Numbered from the stretch's first letter, positions 23,337 through 34,305 are shown. The stretch: DNA of 57,577 nucleotides from Malaciobacter halophilus (GCF_002837275.1 NZ_NXIF01000015.1:1-57577); one strand, 5' to 3'. Program-made: numbers and translations. The notes: generated by a model from the sequence alone, not told the origin.

Positions 23337-25577
23337 ATGAAAAAAGTTCAAAATACTTGTCCTTATTGTGGAACTGGTTGTAATCTTGATTTACATGTAA
23401 AAGGTAATAAAATCAAAAAAGCAACACCTACAAAAGGACATCATGTTAATGATGGGGAACTTTGTCTAAAAGGTCTTTATGGTTGGGAGTATGTACACTC
23501 ACCTAGAAGACTTACAAGACCATTGATTAGAAAAAAAGATGGTGTATTTTCAAAAGAGGGGAAACTAGAAGAAGTAAGTTTTAAAGAAGCATATGAATTT
23601 GTTGCTTCAAGAATGAAATCAGCTATTGAAAAATATGGTCCAGATAGTATGATGGGATTTTCATCTGCTAGATGCTCAAATGAAGATAACTACACTTTTC
23701 AAAAACTATTTAGAATCTTAGGAACAAACAACATAGATCATTGTGCTAGACTTTGACATGGTCCAACAGTAGTCGGTCTGACTAAAACACTTGGAAATGG
23801 AACAATGACAAATGACTTAGTAGAATTCTCTACACATAGTGACGTATTAGTTTTAATAGGAACAAATACAAGTGAGTGCCACCCAATTATTGCAATGCAA
23901 ATGTTAAGAGGGATTGAAAGAGGCGCAAAAATGATTGTAATTGACCCTAAAAAAACAGATATGGCAAAAAAAGCTGACATATTTATTCAAACTCCAGTGG
24001 GATATAATATTCCATTCTTAAATGCTATGATTAATTGTATTATTGAAGAAGAACTATATGATAAAGAGTTTGTTAAAAACCATTCTCATGGTTTTGAATA
24101 TGTAAAAGAAGCAGTTAAAGAGTTTACTGCAAAAAGAGTTGAAGAAGAGACTGGAATCTCTGAAGAACTAGTAAAACAAGCAGCTAGAACATATGCAAAA
24201 GCTAATGCAGCAGCAATTTGCTACACAATGGGAATGACTCAGTTTATTGATGGAACATCAAATATATTCTCACTTTCAAATCTTGCAATCTTAACAGGAA
24301 ATCTTGGTAAAAAAGGCGCGGGTGTTAATCCTTTAAGAGGACAAAATAATGTTCAAGGTTCGTGTGATATGGGGGCTCTTCCAAATGTAGTTCCAAATGG
24401 ACCTGTAACAAGTAAAGAAGTAAGAGATCATATTAAAGATGTTTGGGGATATGAAATAAGCGATAAAGTTGGTTATCCATTGACAGTTGCACCTGAAAAA
24501 ATAGAAGAAGAGAAATTAAAATTATTATATGTTTTTGGGGAAAATCCTGTAATGAGTGACCCATGGACAGAACACTTTATTCATGCTGTTGAGCATTTAG
24601 AAACTTTTATTGTTCAAGATATCTTTTTAACTGAAACTGCTCAAAAAGCAGATGTTGTTTTACCTGCTGCTTCATGGGCTGAAAAAGATGGAACTTTTTT
24701 AAATACTTCAAGAAGAGTACAGTTAATTAGAAAAGCAGTTGATGCACCTAATAATTTGGAGCCAGATTGGAAAGTTGTTGCAAATATTGCAAAAGAGCTT
24801 AATCTTAAAGGTTTTGATTATACAAGTGCTGAAGATATTTGGAATGAAGTAAGAGAAGTAAATCCAAGATTCTTTGGTGGAATCAGTTATGAAAGAATAG
24901 ATAAAAACGATGGAATTAGCTGGCCTTGTCCTAACTTAGAACATCCTGGTACACCTGTATTATATGAAGGAAATAAATCAATGCTTCCTGATGGTAAATT
25001 TAAATTAGTACCAGTAATTTATGCACAAGATAAAGAGAAAAGAGCAGAGTTAGAAAAAGAGTTTATAGAAAAAACTAATATGCCAGAAGACTATCCAATT
25101 GGTTCTGGAGCATTAAGCGAAAAAGTAAATGAGTTATATCCTTGTTTATTTACAACAGGAAGAAAAGTATTCCATTATCATACAGGAACTATGACAAGAG
25201 AGTGTAAACCTTTAGAGCTTGGTTCAGATATTATGGGAGCAACTATTGAGGTAAGCGAAGATATTGCAAGAGAAAGAGATTTGGATGAAGGTTGTTATGC
25301 CGTAGTTGAGAATAAAAGAGGAAAAATTGCTGCAAGAGTAAATATAAATAGAGATTTACGACATGGAACAATTTTTACAACATTTCACTACGCAGAAGCA
25401 GATGGAAATGTACTTGCAAATGCAGAGGAAAAAGACCCATTATCTGGAATGAATCCTTTAAAAATGACAATTGCAAATATTAAAAAAATATCAGAAAAAG
25501 AGTTTATAGAAGTACGTAATCAAACAGATATACAAATGCACCCTTCAGAATTATATCGTGCAGTAAGGAGACAATAA
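23337..25577 (+). CDS. fdhF: Selenocysteine-containing formate dehydrogenase H (first copy)
   Basis: A 746-residue cytoplasmic molybdopterin formate dehydrogenase. The N-terminal [4Fe-4S] motif is CPYCGTGC (8-15) plus the Cys of 'GELCLKG', with no signal peptide. An in-frame UGA at 23754-23756 (residue 140) in the context ARL-Sec-HGPTVVGL matches the E. coli FdhF active site. The frame is open afterwards to 25577 with 'LRGQNNVQGSCDMG' and 'GENPVMSDPW' motifs and the C-terminal cofactor domain ('FTTGRKVFHYHTGTMTR'). As the first gene of the hyf operon it would feed electrons through HyfA to the hydrogenase. It overlaps hyfA by one base. Confidence 0.95.
23754..23790 (+). promoter_or_regulatory. 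Selenocysteine UGA and SECIS element of the first fdhF
   Basis: The UGA (23754-23756) is followed after 13 bases by the stem TAGTC (23770-23774) / GACTA (23780-23784) closing the loop GGTCT, identical to the SelB-binding loop of E. coli fdhF. The loop begins 18 bases after the UGA. Confidence 0.92.
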
Positions 25578-26143
25578 TGAGCTTACCACTTAAAAATAAA
25601 TATGTAATAGCAGATCCAAACGTATGTATTGGTTGTGCAACTTGTATGGCAGCATGTTATGAGTCTGCTTATGATAGAGGTAAATTAGCGGTTCCAAGAC
25701 TAATTGTAACAAGAACAAAAAGTGGAACAATGCCAAATCAGTGTAGACAGTGTGATGATGCTCCTTGTGCAAATGTTTGTCCTGTTGGTGCTTTAGAGTT
25801 TGAAAAAGATTGTATTGCTTTACATGAAGAGATTTGTATCGGTTGTAAAATGTGTACCGTTGCTTGTCCTTTTGGAGCAATTAGACCAGAAGCAGAGTTA
25901 ATGCCTTCAGTTGATTATACAATGGAGCCTAAATATAACTTAACAATACAATCTGAGATAGGTGTAAAATCAATAGCAGTTAAGTGTGACTTATGTGCAG
26001 GAAGAGAAGATGGACCTTCTTGTGTAGAAGTTTGTCCTACAAATGCCTTGTCTTTTCAAAATAGTTTACATAATAACTTTATAGAAGAGAAAGCGCAAAA
26101 AACTGTTGAGTCTTTTACTAAAGAAAAATTGAAATATATATAA
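25577..26143 (+). CDS. hyfA: Formate hydrogenlyase electron-transfer subunit (HyfA/HycB-like)
   Basis: A 188-residue polyferredoxin with four cysteine clusters: CIGCATCMAAC, CRQCDDAPCANVCPVG, CIGCKMCTVACPFG, and CDLCAGREDGPSCVEVCP. It is expected to carry four [4Fe-4S] clusters and to connect FdhF to the hydrogenase arm in the cytoplasm. Start overlaps the fdhF stop (TAATG). Confidence 0.92.
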   Translation: MSLPLKNKYVIADPNVCIGCATCMAACYESAYDRGKLAVPRLIVTRTKSGTMPNQCRQCDDAPCANVCPVGALEFEKDCIALHEEICIGCKMCTVACPFGAIRPEAELMPSVDYTMEPKYNLTIQSEIGVKSIAVKCDLCAGREDGPSCVEVCPTNALSFQNSLHNNFIEEKAQKTVESFTKEKLKYI

Positions 26144-26153
26144 AGGATACCTA

Positions 26154-28115
26154 ATGACACAAGTATATTTTTTGTATCTTATAGGTTGTATCATATCTTT
26201 ACTATTATATAAACAAAACAAACTTGCAGCAAAAGTAGGGTTTACAATCTCTGCTATTGCTTCAGCTTATGCAGTGTTTTATTTTTTAGTAAATTTAGAA
26301 CAAACAGTTAGTATTAATATGTTTGAAAGCTTACTTTACAGTCCTAAATTGGTTTTAAATCCATTAGGAAACTTTTTCTCATTTGTTGTAAGTTTAGTAT
26401 CACTTGCTTCATCTATTTATGCTATTCAATACTCTTTAGAGTATGAGAAAAAAGGAAGTTTAGCTGTAATGGCAGGATTATTTAATGCATTTGTATTATC
26501 AATGTTATTACTTGTTGCCTCTTCAGATGTATTTTGGTTCATTATCTTCTGGGAGTGTATGACAGTAATTTCAGCTTATTTAATCTGTTTTAATGATTCA
26601 AAAAGTTCATTAAAAGCAATTATGATTTATTTAGGAATTGCACACTTAGGAGCTATGTGTATTACAGCAGCATTTTTATTAATGTCTGCACAAACAGGTT
26701 CATTAGAGTTTAGTTCTTATGCAAATATTAAACTTTCACCTGTAATGGCAAGTATTATTTTCTTATTAGCTTTTATAGGTTTTGGTTCAAAAGCTGGAAT
26801 GTTTCCTATGCATGTTTGGTTACCAAAAGCGCACCCAGCAGCACCAACAAATGTATCTGCACTAATGAGTGGAGTTATGATTAAAGTTGCACTTTTTGGG
26901 ATAATAAAATTTTGTTTATGGTTACCTGTAATGCAATGGTGGGGATTACTAATTATTATTGTTGGTGCATTATCTGCACTACTTGGAGTACTTTATGCAC
27001 TTGTTCAACATGATTATAAAGCACTATTAGCATATCACTCAGTTGAAAATATTGGGATTATTCTTTTAGGTTTAGGAACTGGTGTTTATGCAATTGCAGC
27101 GGATATGCCAACACTTGCAGCTATTGGTTTTCTTGCTGGATTATTCCATATTTTAAATCACGCGACATTTAAAGGATTACTATTCTTAGGTGCAGGTAGC
27201 GTTTTATATACAACACATACTAAAGAGATGGATAATTTAGGTGGATTAGCAAGAAAAATGCCTTTAACTGCCTTTGCTTTTTTAATTGGTTCTTTAGCAA
27301 TTACTGCAATTCCTCCTTTAAATGGATTTGTTAGTGAATGGGTTACTTATCAAGGAATGTTCCAAGGTGCACTTTCAGAGTTTGCAAGTAGTAGAGTTGT
27401 TTTTTGTATAGCAATTGTTGCCTTAGCTTTAACAGGTGCTTTAGCAGTTATGTGTTTTGTAAAAGCATATAGTGTTATTTTTGGAGGAACGCCAAGGGAT
27501 GAAAAACTATTTAATAATGCAAGAGAAGTTCCTTTAACTATGGTAATTGGGATGTTTATTCTTGTAGCAGGATGTATAGCATTTGGACTTGGTGCAAATG
27601 TTGTAGTTAAAGATATTATGCTTGTTGTTTCATCTTTTTCAGGTAATTATGATGCTGTAAATTCAACAGTAATTAATTCACCTATTGGTTCAACAGTATC
27701 TCCTTTATTAATAGCAGCTGTTTTAGTTGTAACTGTATTAATTCCAGTTGTGATTTTAAAAGTAGCAAAAGCTAATAGAAAAGAACCAAGACAGACTGAT
27801 CCATGGGCTTGTGGTTTTAAATATAGTAGTAGAATGCAAATGACAGCTTCTCCTTTTACAGGAGATTTAAGAAGACTAGTTAATTGGTTATATAGAAGTG
27901 AAACAAAAGTTAAAGACCAAGGATATTTTGCACCAGTTGTTTATGAAACACATGCTAAAGATGTATGGTGGAGTATCTTATATGAACCAGTTATCAAGCT
28001 TACAGTTAATACTGCAAAAGTAGTATCAAAAATGCAAAATGGAAATGTAAATATGTATTCATTATATATATTAATCGCATTATGTCTTTTTGTTGGAATT
28101 AGTTACTTAATTTAA
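26154..28115 (+). CDS. hyfB: Hydrogenase-4 proton-translocating membrane subunit HyfB
   Basis: A 653-residue integral membrane protein of the NuoL/MrpA-like family (E. coli HyfB is about 670). Characteristic segments are 'GSKAGMFPMHVWLPKAHPAAPTNVSALMSGVMIKVALFG'-type sequence (about 218-256), 'HDYKALLAYHSVENIGII' and 'LFHILNHATFKGLLFLGAGSVL', with conserved Lys and His of the channel helices. It has a hydrophilic loop before the last helix. It is the main candidate ion-pumping subunit. Confidence 0.94.
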   Translation: MTQVYFLYLIGCIISLLLYKQNKLAAKVGFTISAIASAYAVFYFLVNLEQTVSINMFESLLYSPKLVLNPLGNFFSFVVSLVSLASSIYAIQYSLEYEKKGSLAVMAGLFNAFVLSMLLLVASSDVFWFIIFWECMTVISAYLICFNDSKSSLKAIMIYLGIAHLGAMCITAAFLLMSAQTGSLEFSSYANIKLSPVMASIIFLLAFIGFGSKAGMFPMHVWLPKAHPAAPTNVSALMSGVMIKVALFGIIKFCLWLPVMQWWGLLIIIVGALSALLGVLYALVQHDYKALLAYHSVENIGIILLGLGTGVYAIAADMPTLAAIGFLAGLFHILNHATFKGLLFLGAGSVLYTTHTKEMDNLGGLARKMPLTAFAFLIGSLAITAIPPLNGFVSEWVTYQGMFQGALSEFASSRVVFCIAIVALALTGALAVMCFVKAYSVIFGGTPRDEKLFNNAREVPLTMVIGMFILVAGCIAFGLGANVVVKDIMLVVSSFSGNYDAVNSTVINSPIGSTVSPLLIAAVLVVTVLIPVVILKVAKANRKEPRQTDPWACGFKYSSRMQMTASPFTGDLRRLVNWLYRSETKVKDQGYFAPVVYETHAKDVWWSILYEPVIKLTVNTAKVVSKMQNGNVNMYSLYILIALCLFVGISYLI

Positions 28116-28126
28116 AGGAGTAGATT

Positions 28127-29050
28127 ATGGACAGTATATTATTTATGATTTTACAAGTTGTTTCAATTGTTCTTATAGCTCCTTTATTTGACGGAATGGC
28201 AAGAAAGCTAAGAGCTAAATTACAATCAAGAGAAGGTGCACCTGATGTGTTTCAAACTTATAGAGATATTAAAAAACTTTTAAAAAGAAGTAGAACAGCA
28301 CCATCATGCGCACACTGGGTTTTTAAAGTAGGGCCTTTTGCTCTTTTTGCAGCAGGAGCAGCACTACTTGCAACAATACCTGTTACATATAGTACAAATA
28401 GTTTTGCTGGAGCCTATTCAGATATATTAGTATTTATCTATTTAGGAGCACTTTTAAGATTTGCATTTGGTGCAACATCAATTGATTCTGGAAATCCATT
28501 TGCAGGTGTAGGTGGAGGAAGAGAACAAATTTTAGGGATTTTTGTTGAACCTGTGATGATGATAAGTTTATTAGTAGTGATTTTATTAGCAGGAACTACA
28601 AATTTAGTTGAAATTCAACACTTAGTAAGAAGTGGAGAAGTTGGTTACCACACACCAGCTTTTGCAATTGCTTCAATATCATTTTTATGGGTAGTTTATG
28701 TGGAAACTGGAAGAAAACCATATGATGTTGCAGAAGCAGAGCAAGAGTTACAAGAGGGTGTTTTAGGAGAGTATTCAGGCTCAGATTTTTCAATAGCACA
28801 TGCTGCTTTAATATTAAAACAAGTTGCAATTATTGGATTGTTTTTAAGTATATTCGAACCATGGAATTTTGAAAATCCATTTTTAGCATTAATTGTTTTT
28901 ATCTTAAAAGTTGGAATTTTTTATGTTGCTGCTGTATTTATTGATAACTTTGGACCTAGATTTAAAGTATTAACAAGTCTTAAAAATAGTGCAATACCTC
29001 CATTAGTTATCTCTATTGTAGCACTTATTTTATATGTAGTAGGAGTATAA
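28127..29050 (+). CDS. hyfC: Hydrogenase-4 membrane subunit HyfC (NuoH/HycD-like)
   Basis: A 307-residue membrane protein with about eight helices that anchors the soluble arm. The NuoH/HycD signatures 'GAPDVFQTYRDIKKLLKR' (about 36-53) and 'VYVETGRKPYDVAEAEQELQEG' (about 190-210) are seen; the acidic loop lies at the interface to the large subunit. Confidence 0.94.
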   Translation: MDSILFMILQVVSIVLIAPLFDGMARKLRAKLQSREGAPDVFQTYRDIKKLLKRSRTAPSCAHWVFKVGPFALFAAGAALLATIPVTYSTNSFAGAYSDILVFIYLGALLRFAFGATSIDSGNPFAGVGGGREQILGIFVEPVMMISLLVVILLAGTTNLVEIQHLVRSGEVGYHTPAFAIASISFLWVVYVETGRKPYDVAEAEQELQEGVLGEYSGSDFSIAHAALILKQVAIIGLFLSIFEPWNFENPFLALIVFILKVGIFYVAAVFIDNFGPRFKVLTSLKNSAIPPLVISIVALILYVVGV

Positions 29051-29051
29051 A

Positions 29052-29699
29052 ATGATTGATTTATTAAGTATATTATCAATATTTTTAATTATTAGTTCAC
29101 TTAGTGTTTTTGGGATAAGAAACTATAAACTTGCTACATATGCGTACTCATTTCAGACGTTTATTCTAGTAATGATATTTCTTTTTCTTTATAAAACGTA
29201 TTCAGCAGATGAGTTAGGTGGTTGGGCGATTATTGCCTTTTTTACAAAAGTTCTTTTTGTTCCAGCTATCTTATTAAGACTTATTAAAAAATTAAATGTT
29301 GAACATGAAGATGAACCCGTACTTGGATTTTATGTAAGTCCAATAGTTGCTATTGCATTCTCTTTAGCTATTGCAATGGCTTTATATCCAATATATTTAA
29401 AATTTTCATTAATTAAAGAGCATATTCCTTTAATTGCATCAATTACAATCTTTATGATTGGAATTTTTGGATTTGTTTTAAGAAACTCAGCAATTAAACA
29501 AATACTTGCTTATTGTACTTTTGAAAATGGAATTCACTTATCTTTAGCATTGATGGCTTATAACTCGCCTGAAATTGTTGAGTTAGGTATTTTAACTGAT
29601 GCTTTATTTGCTGTAATAATTACATCTATTTTTGCGACTAGATTTTTTAAATATTTTGGCTCTTTAGATGTATCAAAAGCAACAGAGTTGAAAGGATAA
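29052..29699 (+). CDS. hyfE: Hydrogenase-4 membrane subunit HyfE
   Basis: A 215-residue membrane protein with about six to seven helices of the HyfE type; its C-terminal half ('LRNSAIKQILAYCTFENGIHLSL') is similar to NuoK. It lies directly after hyfC. In E. coli hyfD lies between hyfC and hyfE, and no hyfD is present here. Confidence 0.88.
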   Translation: MIDLLSILSIFLIISSLSVFGIRNYKLATYAYSFQTFILVMIFLFLYKTYSADELGGWAIIAFFTKVLFVPAILLRLIKKLNVEHEDEPVLGFYVSPIVAIAFSLAIAMALYPIYLKFSLIKEHIPLIASITIFMIGIFGFVLRNSAIKQILAYCTFENGIHLSLALMAYNSPEIVELGILTDALFAVIITSIFATRFFKYFGSLDVSKATELKG

Positions 29700-29702
29700 G
29701 AG

Positions 29703-31187
29703 ATGGACATTCAACAATTATTATATTTATTAATGGTTCTTCCAGTTATTGCATCAGTAATAATTTGGTTTTTACCAACAAATTATAAAGCATTAAGTAG
29801 CTTTCATATACTTGGCTCTATTGTAACTAGTATCGTAGGTTTATTAGCCGTATCAAAAGTAATTGATGGACAAACATATTTTATATTTGATGAGATGTTT
29901 TTCTTAGACTCTTTAGGGGCAGTTTTTGTTTCATTAATCTCTGTTACTGGACTTTTAGTAAATCTTTATTCTGTTAAGTATATGCAATGGGAAGTTCAAA
30001 AAGGTGAATTAACTGTAAAAGATACAAAACTATTTTTTAGTCTATTTCATTTATTTGTTTTTACAATGACTTTTTCAGTTTTAGCAAATAATATTGCTTT
30101 AATGTGGGTAGGTATTGAAGCTACTACATTATCTTCTGTGTTTATGGTTGCAATTCATAAGAGTAAAAAATCAACTGAAACAGGATGGAAATATATCATT
30201 ATTTGTAGTATTGGTTTAGCATTTGCTTTATATGCAACAGTATTACTTTATAGTGCAGGTTTTAATATTATAAATGATAGTCATAGTTCAATGTTATGGA
30301 CTACACTAATGGCTCATTCAAAAGAGATTGACCCAGATGCATTAAAACTTATTTTTGTATTTGCCTTAATTGGTTTTGGAACAAAAGCAGGTCTTGCTCC
30401 AACACATACATGGTTACCTGATGTTCACTCAGAAGGTCCAGCTCCTTCTTCAGCGATGCTTTCAGGAATACTTTTAAAATGTGCGATTTTAGGTCTTATT
30501 AGATATTACGCAGTAGTAGGAAACTCTTTAGCAGGTTTTGAATATGTACAATCACTTATGATTATAAGTGGATTAGTAACAATTTTTATTGCATCATTTT
30601 TCTTACTTATGCAACATGATGTTAAAAGAATGTTTGCATATCACTCAATTGCACATATGGGAGTTATTGCTTTTGGATTAGGAATTGGTGGAGCAGTAGG
30701 ATTATTTGCTGCATTATTCCATGCCTTAGCTCACTCAGTTACTAAAGCATTAGCATTTTGTGTTACAGGAAATATGATTCAAATTTATGGAACAAGAGAT
30801 ATGACAAAAATGGGTGGATTGATAAAAATAGCACCAATTACTGCAATTTTATTTGGTATAGCTGTTTGTTCTTTAGTAGGTGTGCCAGGTTTTGCTATTT
30901 TTGTAAGTGAATTTTTGATGATTAAACAATCAATTGTAAATGGACTAAACTTAGAAGTTACACTATTTATTATAGGTCTAATTATAATTTTTATTGCTGA
31001 CTTTTCACACTTTAATCTTGCGACATTTGGAAAAAGTAACTCAAAAGTTTTAACAAATGAGTTACCTTTAAGCGCAAACCTACCACTAATTGGACTTGCT
31101 TCATTGATTATAATTTTTGGGGTATTTACTATAAAACCTTGGTTTGCACTATTACACAATGCAGTAAATATTATTATGGGAATATAA
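29703..31187 (+). CDS. hyfF: Hydrogenase-4 proton-translocating membrane subunit HyfF
   Basis: A 494-residue NuoN/M-like antiporter-type subunit with about 14 helices. 'GFGTKAGLAPTHTWLPDVHSEGPAPSSAMLSGILLK' (about 222-257), 'HDVKRMFAYHSIAHMGVIAFG' and 'ALFHALAHSVTKALAFC' are the diagnostic segments. With HyfB it gives two antiporter-like subunits, as compared with three in E. coli hydrogenase 4. Confidence 0.94.
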   Translation: MDIQQLLYLLMVLPVIASVIIWFLPTNYKALSSFHILGSIVTSIVGLLAVSKVIDGQTYFIFDEMFFLDSLGAVFVSLISVTGLLVNLYSVKYMQWEVQKGELTVKDTKLFFSLFHLFVFTMTFSVLANNIALMWVGIEATTLSSVFMVAIHKSKKSTETGWKYIIICSIGLAFALYATVLLYSAGFNIINDSHSSMLWTTLMAHSKEIDPDALKLIFVFALIGFGTKAGLAPTHTWLPDVHSEGPAPSSAMLSGILLKCAILGLIRYYAVVGNSLAGFEYVQSLMIISGLVTIFIASFFLLMQHDVKRMFAYHSIAHMGVIAFGLGIGGAVGLFAALFHALAHSVTKALAFCVTGNMIQIYGTRDMTKMGGLIKIAPITAILFGIAVCSLVGVPGFAIFVSEFLMIKQSIVNGLNLEVTLFIIGLIIIFIADFSHFNLATFGKSNSKVLTNELPLSANLPLIGLASLIIIFGVFTIKPWFALLHNAVNIIMGI

Positions 31188-31197
31188 GGAGATAGTT

Positions 31198-32937
31198 ATG
31201 AAAGTAGGTCAAGAATTAATTGATAAAGTAAAAGAAAAAATTGCAATACAAGAGGTTTATAGACAGCCAGAAGATCAAATAACAATTACAGTAGATAGAA
31301 ATGATCTTCCTGAAGCAGTAAGAATTTTATATTATGATTTAGGTGGTTGGTTATCAACAATGATTCCAAATGATGAAAGACAAATAAATGGTAATTATGC
31401 TTTATATTATGTACTTTCTATGGAAGGTAATAAGATGTTTGAAGGGGATGAGTTACCACAAGAACAAAAGTGTTGGATTACTGTAAAAACTTATCTTCCT
31501 GCATCTGATTTAACTTTTCCTTCTGTTACATTAAAAGTTCCAGCTGCTGTTTGGTATGAAAGAGAAGCTTATGATATGTTTGGTTTAACAGCAGTTGGTT
31601 TACCAGATCCAAGAAGATTAATGGTATCAGATGATTGGCCAGAAGGATTATTTCCATTAAGAAAAGATTCAATGGATTATAGACATAGACCAGACCCAGT
31701 TGATCATAAAGATGAGCCAGATTATGAGTTTATGAAACCTCAAGGTGCAGGGGTTTTAGATGTACCTTTAGGGCCTTTACATATTACTAGTGATGAACCA
31801 GGACACTTTAGATTATATTGTGATGGTGATACTATTATTGATGCAGATTATAGACTTTTTTACCAACACAGAGGTATGGAAAAACTTGCAGAAAATAGAA
31901 TGAACTATGACCAAATGGGATATTTAGCAGAAAGAGTTTGTGGAATTTGTGGATATGCCCACGCCATTGCTTGTATAGAGTCTGCTGAAAAAGCAATAGG
32001 ACTTGAAATACCTTTAAGAGCTCAAGCTATGAGAGTTATTTGTTTAGAGATTGAAAGACTTCACTCTCATTTATTAAATATCGGTCTTGCTTGTGAAGTA
32101 ACTGGAAATATGAATGCTTTTATGCATATTTTTAGAATTAGAGAATTTTCTATGGAGTTAGCCCAATTAGTAACAGGTGGAAGAAAAACATACGGAAATG
32201 TTGTTATGGGTGGACTTAGAAGAGATATGACTGGTGATGAGATTAAAAAAAGTTTAGAACTTTTAAAAACTATCGAAAAACAGCTTCAAGAAGTTTGGGA
32301 TGCTGTAATGGATGATAAACATCAAGTTGCTAGATGGAAAGGTGTAGGTATTTTAGATAAACAAGTAGCAAGAGATTTCTCTCCTGTTGGTCCAAATGTA
32401 AGAGGAAGTGGATTTAAAAGAGATTCAAGATATGACCATCCATATGACTTCTTAGATAAATTAGATTTTAATATTCCAACAGAAGATGGTTGTGATGTAT
32501 TTGCAAGGGAAACTGTAAGATATAAAGAGCTATTAGAATCAATCTCTATTATTAGACAATGTTTTGAGATGATGCCAGGAGGACAAACTATTATTACTCC
32601 TCAAACAATGATTAAACCAGAAGCTTATGCTTTAGGAAATGATGAAGCACCAAGAGGTGAAAATATTCACTGGATAATGCATGGTAATGCTCAAAAAGTT
32701 TATAGATGGAGATGTAGAGCAGCTACTTATAATAACTGGCCATCTTTAAGATTTCAGTTTAGAGGAAATACTATTGCAGATGCAGCCTTGATTGTTTGTT
32801 CATTAGACCCTTGTTTCTCTTGTACAGAAAGAGTAACAGTTGTTGATGTTAATAGTAAAAAAACAAAAATATTAACACATAAAGACTTGAAAAGATATTC
32901 ACAATCTTTAAAAAGTCATCCATTGAAAAATATGTAG
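31198..32937 (+). CDS. hyfG: Group 4 [NiFe]-hydrogenase large subunit HyfG
   Basis: A 579-residue fusion of a NuoC-like N-terminal domain (about 1-170) and a NuoD/[NiFe] large-subunit domain. The nickel-binding cysteines are in 'ERVCGICGYAHA' (about 243-253) and 'DPCFSCTER' (about 538-546), both CxxC pairs intact, so this is a true hydrogenase and not a complex I relative. The tail after the second motif is about 33 residues and is the expected substrate for the HycI protease. AAGGAG precedes the ATG. Confidence 0.95.
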   Translation: MKVGQELIDKVKEKIAIQEVYRQPEDQITITVDRNDLPEAVRILYYDLGGWLSTMIPNDERQINGNYALYYVLSMEGNKMFEGDELPQEQKCWITVKTYLPASDLTFPSVTLKVPAAVWYEREAYDMFGLTAVGLPDPRRLMVSDDWPEGLFPLRKDSMDYRHRPDPVDHKDEPDYEFMKPQGAGVLDVPLGPLHITSDEPGHFRLYCDGDTIIDADYRLFYQHRGMEKLAENRMNYDQMGYLAERVCGICGYAHAIACIESAEKAIGLEIPLRAQAMRVICLEIERLHSHLLNIGLACEVTGNMNAFMHIFRIREFSMELAQLVTGGRKTYGNVVMGGLRRDMTGDEIKKSLELLKTIEKQLQEVWDAVMDDKHQVARWKGVGILDKQVARDFSPVGPNVRGSGFKRDSRYDHPYDFLDKLDFNIPTEDGCDVFARETVRYKELLESISIIRQCFEMMPGGQTIITPQTMIKPEAYALGNDEAPRGENIHWIMHGNAQKVYRWRCRAATYNNWPSLRFQFRGNTIADAALIVCSLDPCFSCTERVTVVDVNSKKTKILTHKDLKRYSQSLKSHPLKNM

Positions 32938-32946
32938 GAGTAAGAG

Positions 32947-33483
32947 ATGAAACTACTAGATATGACAAAAAAGTATGGAAGTGCAACACATAAATACCCT
33001 TTAGAACCTTATGAAGTAAATGAAGGTTTTAGAGGGAAACCTTCTTATACATATGAAAATTGTATAGGTTGTACAGCTTGTGGAGTTGCTTGTCCATCAA
33101 ATGCAATAAATGTGAAATTAAATGAAGAAAATACAAAACTTGTTTGGGAGTTTAATGCTGCAAGATGTATCTTTTGTGGAAGATGCGATGAGGTATGCCC
33201 AACAAGTGCTATTGTACTTTCAAAAGAGTTTGAATTAGCAGTTAAGTTTGATAAAAAGAATCTTTTAGAAAGAGGGGAACTTGATGTTCAATATTGTGAA
33301 GTTTGCAATAAACCTTTTACAACAAAGAAACTAATTGCTTATAACATAAATAGATTGCAAAAAGCTGGATGGGATAAAAAAAGTTTAGATAAAAAAGTTA
33401 AATATATAAGAACTTGCACTGATTGTAAAAGAAATCATGAAGTTGAAAATTTAACAAGTAATTTTAAAAGGGGTACAAAATGA
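32947..33483 (+). CDS. hyfH: Hydrogenase-4 ferredoxin-like subunit HyfH
   Basis: A 178-residue NuoI-type protein with two [4Fe-4S] motifs: CIGCTACGVACP (about 39-50) and CIFCGRCDEVCP (about 77-88). A C-terminal CxxC pair of pairs (CEVCNKPF and CTDCKRNHE) could bind an additional metal, probably Zn, as in HycF. It relays electrons to HyfI. It overlaps hyfI by 4 bases. Confidence 0.93.
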   Translation: MKLLDMTKKYGSATHKYPLEPYEVNEGFRGKPSYTYENCIGCTACGVACPSNAINVKLNEENTKLVWEFNAARCIFCGRCDEVCPTSAIVLSKEFELAVKFDKKNLLERGELDVQYCEVCNKPFTTKKLIAYNINRLQKAGWDKKSLDKKVKYIRTCTDCKRNHEVENLTSNFKRGTK

Positions 33484-34295
33484 ATAAAACATATGTAGTA
33501 CCAGAAGATATAAAAGAGGCTAATAATCTTGAGGCAAAATTAGAACACTTAAAAAATATTAAACAAAGTTTTAATGTTTATAGAGTCGATTGTGGTTCTT
33601 GTAACGGTTGTGAAATTGAGATTTTTGCAGCTATTACACCTATGTGGGATCCAGAAAGATTAGGTTTTAAGCTTGTTGCAAGTCCAAGACATGCAGATAT
33701 TTTAATATGTTCAGGTCCAGTTACTAGACAGATGTATTATCCTTTATTAAGAGCATATGAAGCAACACCAGATCCAAAAGTTGTAGTGGCAATTGGTGCT
33801 TGTGGTTCAAGTGGAGGTATTTTCCATGATGCATATAGTGTTTGGGGTGGAATTGATAAGGTTATTCCTGTGGATGTATATATTCCAGGATGTCCTCCAC
33901 ACCCTGCAACTATTGTTCATGGTTTAGCATCGGCTCTTGGAATTTTAGAACAAAAACTTGAGTATAAAGAGCATAAAGATGGCTCAGTTGAATCTCCTTT
34001 ATTAGAAGAGTCTTTAATGGGAAATATACTTTTTGAAAGGGATGTTTTAGCAGAGTCTAAAAGATTAATGAGTTACTACTTTGGTAGAAAACTTTATGAT
34101 AAGTATATGAATGCTTTAAAAAAAGTAAAAGATATTAAAAATATTCAAGAAGTAAAAAAAGTAATTGAGATTTACAGTGCTGAAGAGGAAGATGCAAGAT
34201 ATGAAGAGTGTATGAGAAGACTTCATAATAGTGTTTACTTAAAGTATATGAAACAGTTTACAATCATCAATGATGGGGATAAATTTAAAATTTAA
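33480..34295 (+). CDS. hyfI: Group 4 [NiFe]-hydrogenase small subunit HyfI
   Basis: A 271-residue NuoB-like small subunit with one [4Fe-4S] cluster: 'DCGSCNGCEIEIFA' (about 37-50), 'GACGSSGG' (about 107-114) and 'PGCPPHP' (about 138-144). It delivers electrons to the nickel-iron site of HyfG. The C-terminal about 90 residues extend beyond NuoB, as in HycG/HyfI proteins. Confidence 0.94.
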   Translation: MNKTYVVPEDIKEANNLEAKLEHLKNIKQSFNVYRVDCGSCNGCEIEIFAAITPMWDPERLGFKLVASPRHADILICSGPVTRQMYYPLLRAYEATPDPKVVVAIGACGSSGGIFHDAYSVWGGIDKVIPVDVYIPGCPPHPATIVHGLASALGILEQKLEYKEHKDGSVESPLLEESLMGNILFERDVLAESKRLMSYYFGRKLYDKYMNALKKVKDIKNIQEVKKVIEIYSAEEEDARYEECMRRLHNSVYLKYMKQFTIINDGDKFKI

Positions 34296-34305
34296 AGAAG
34301 TTAAA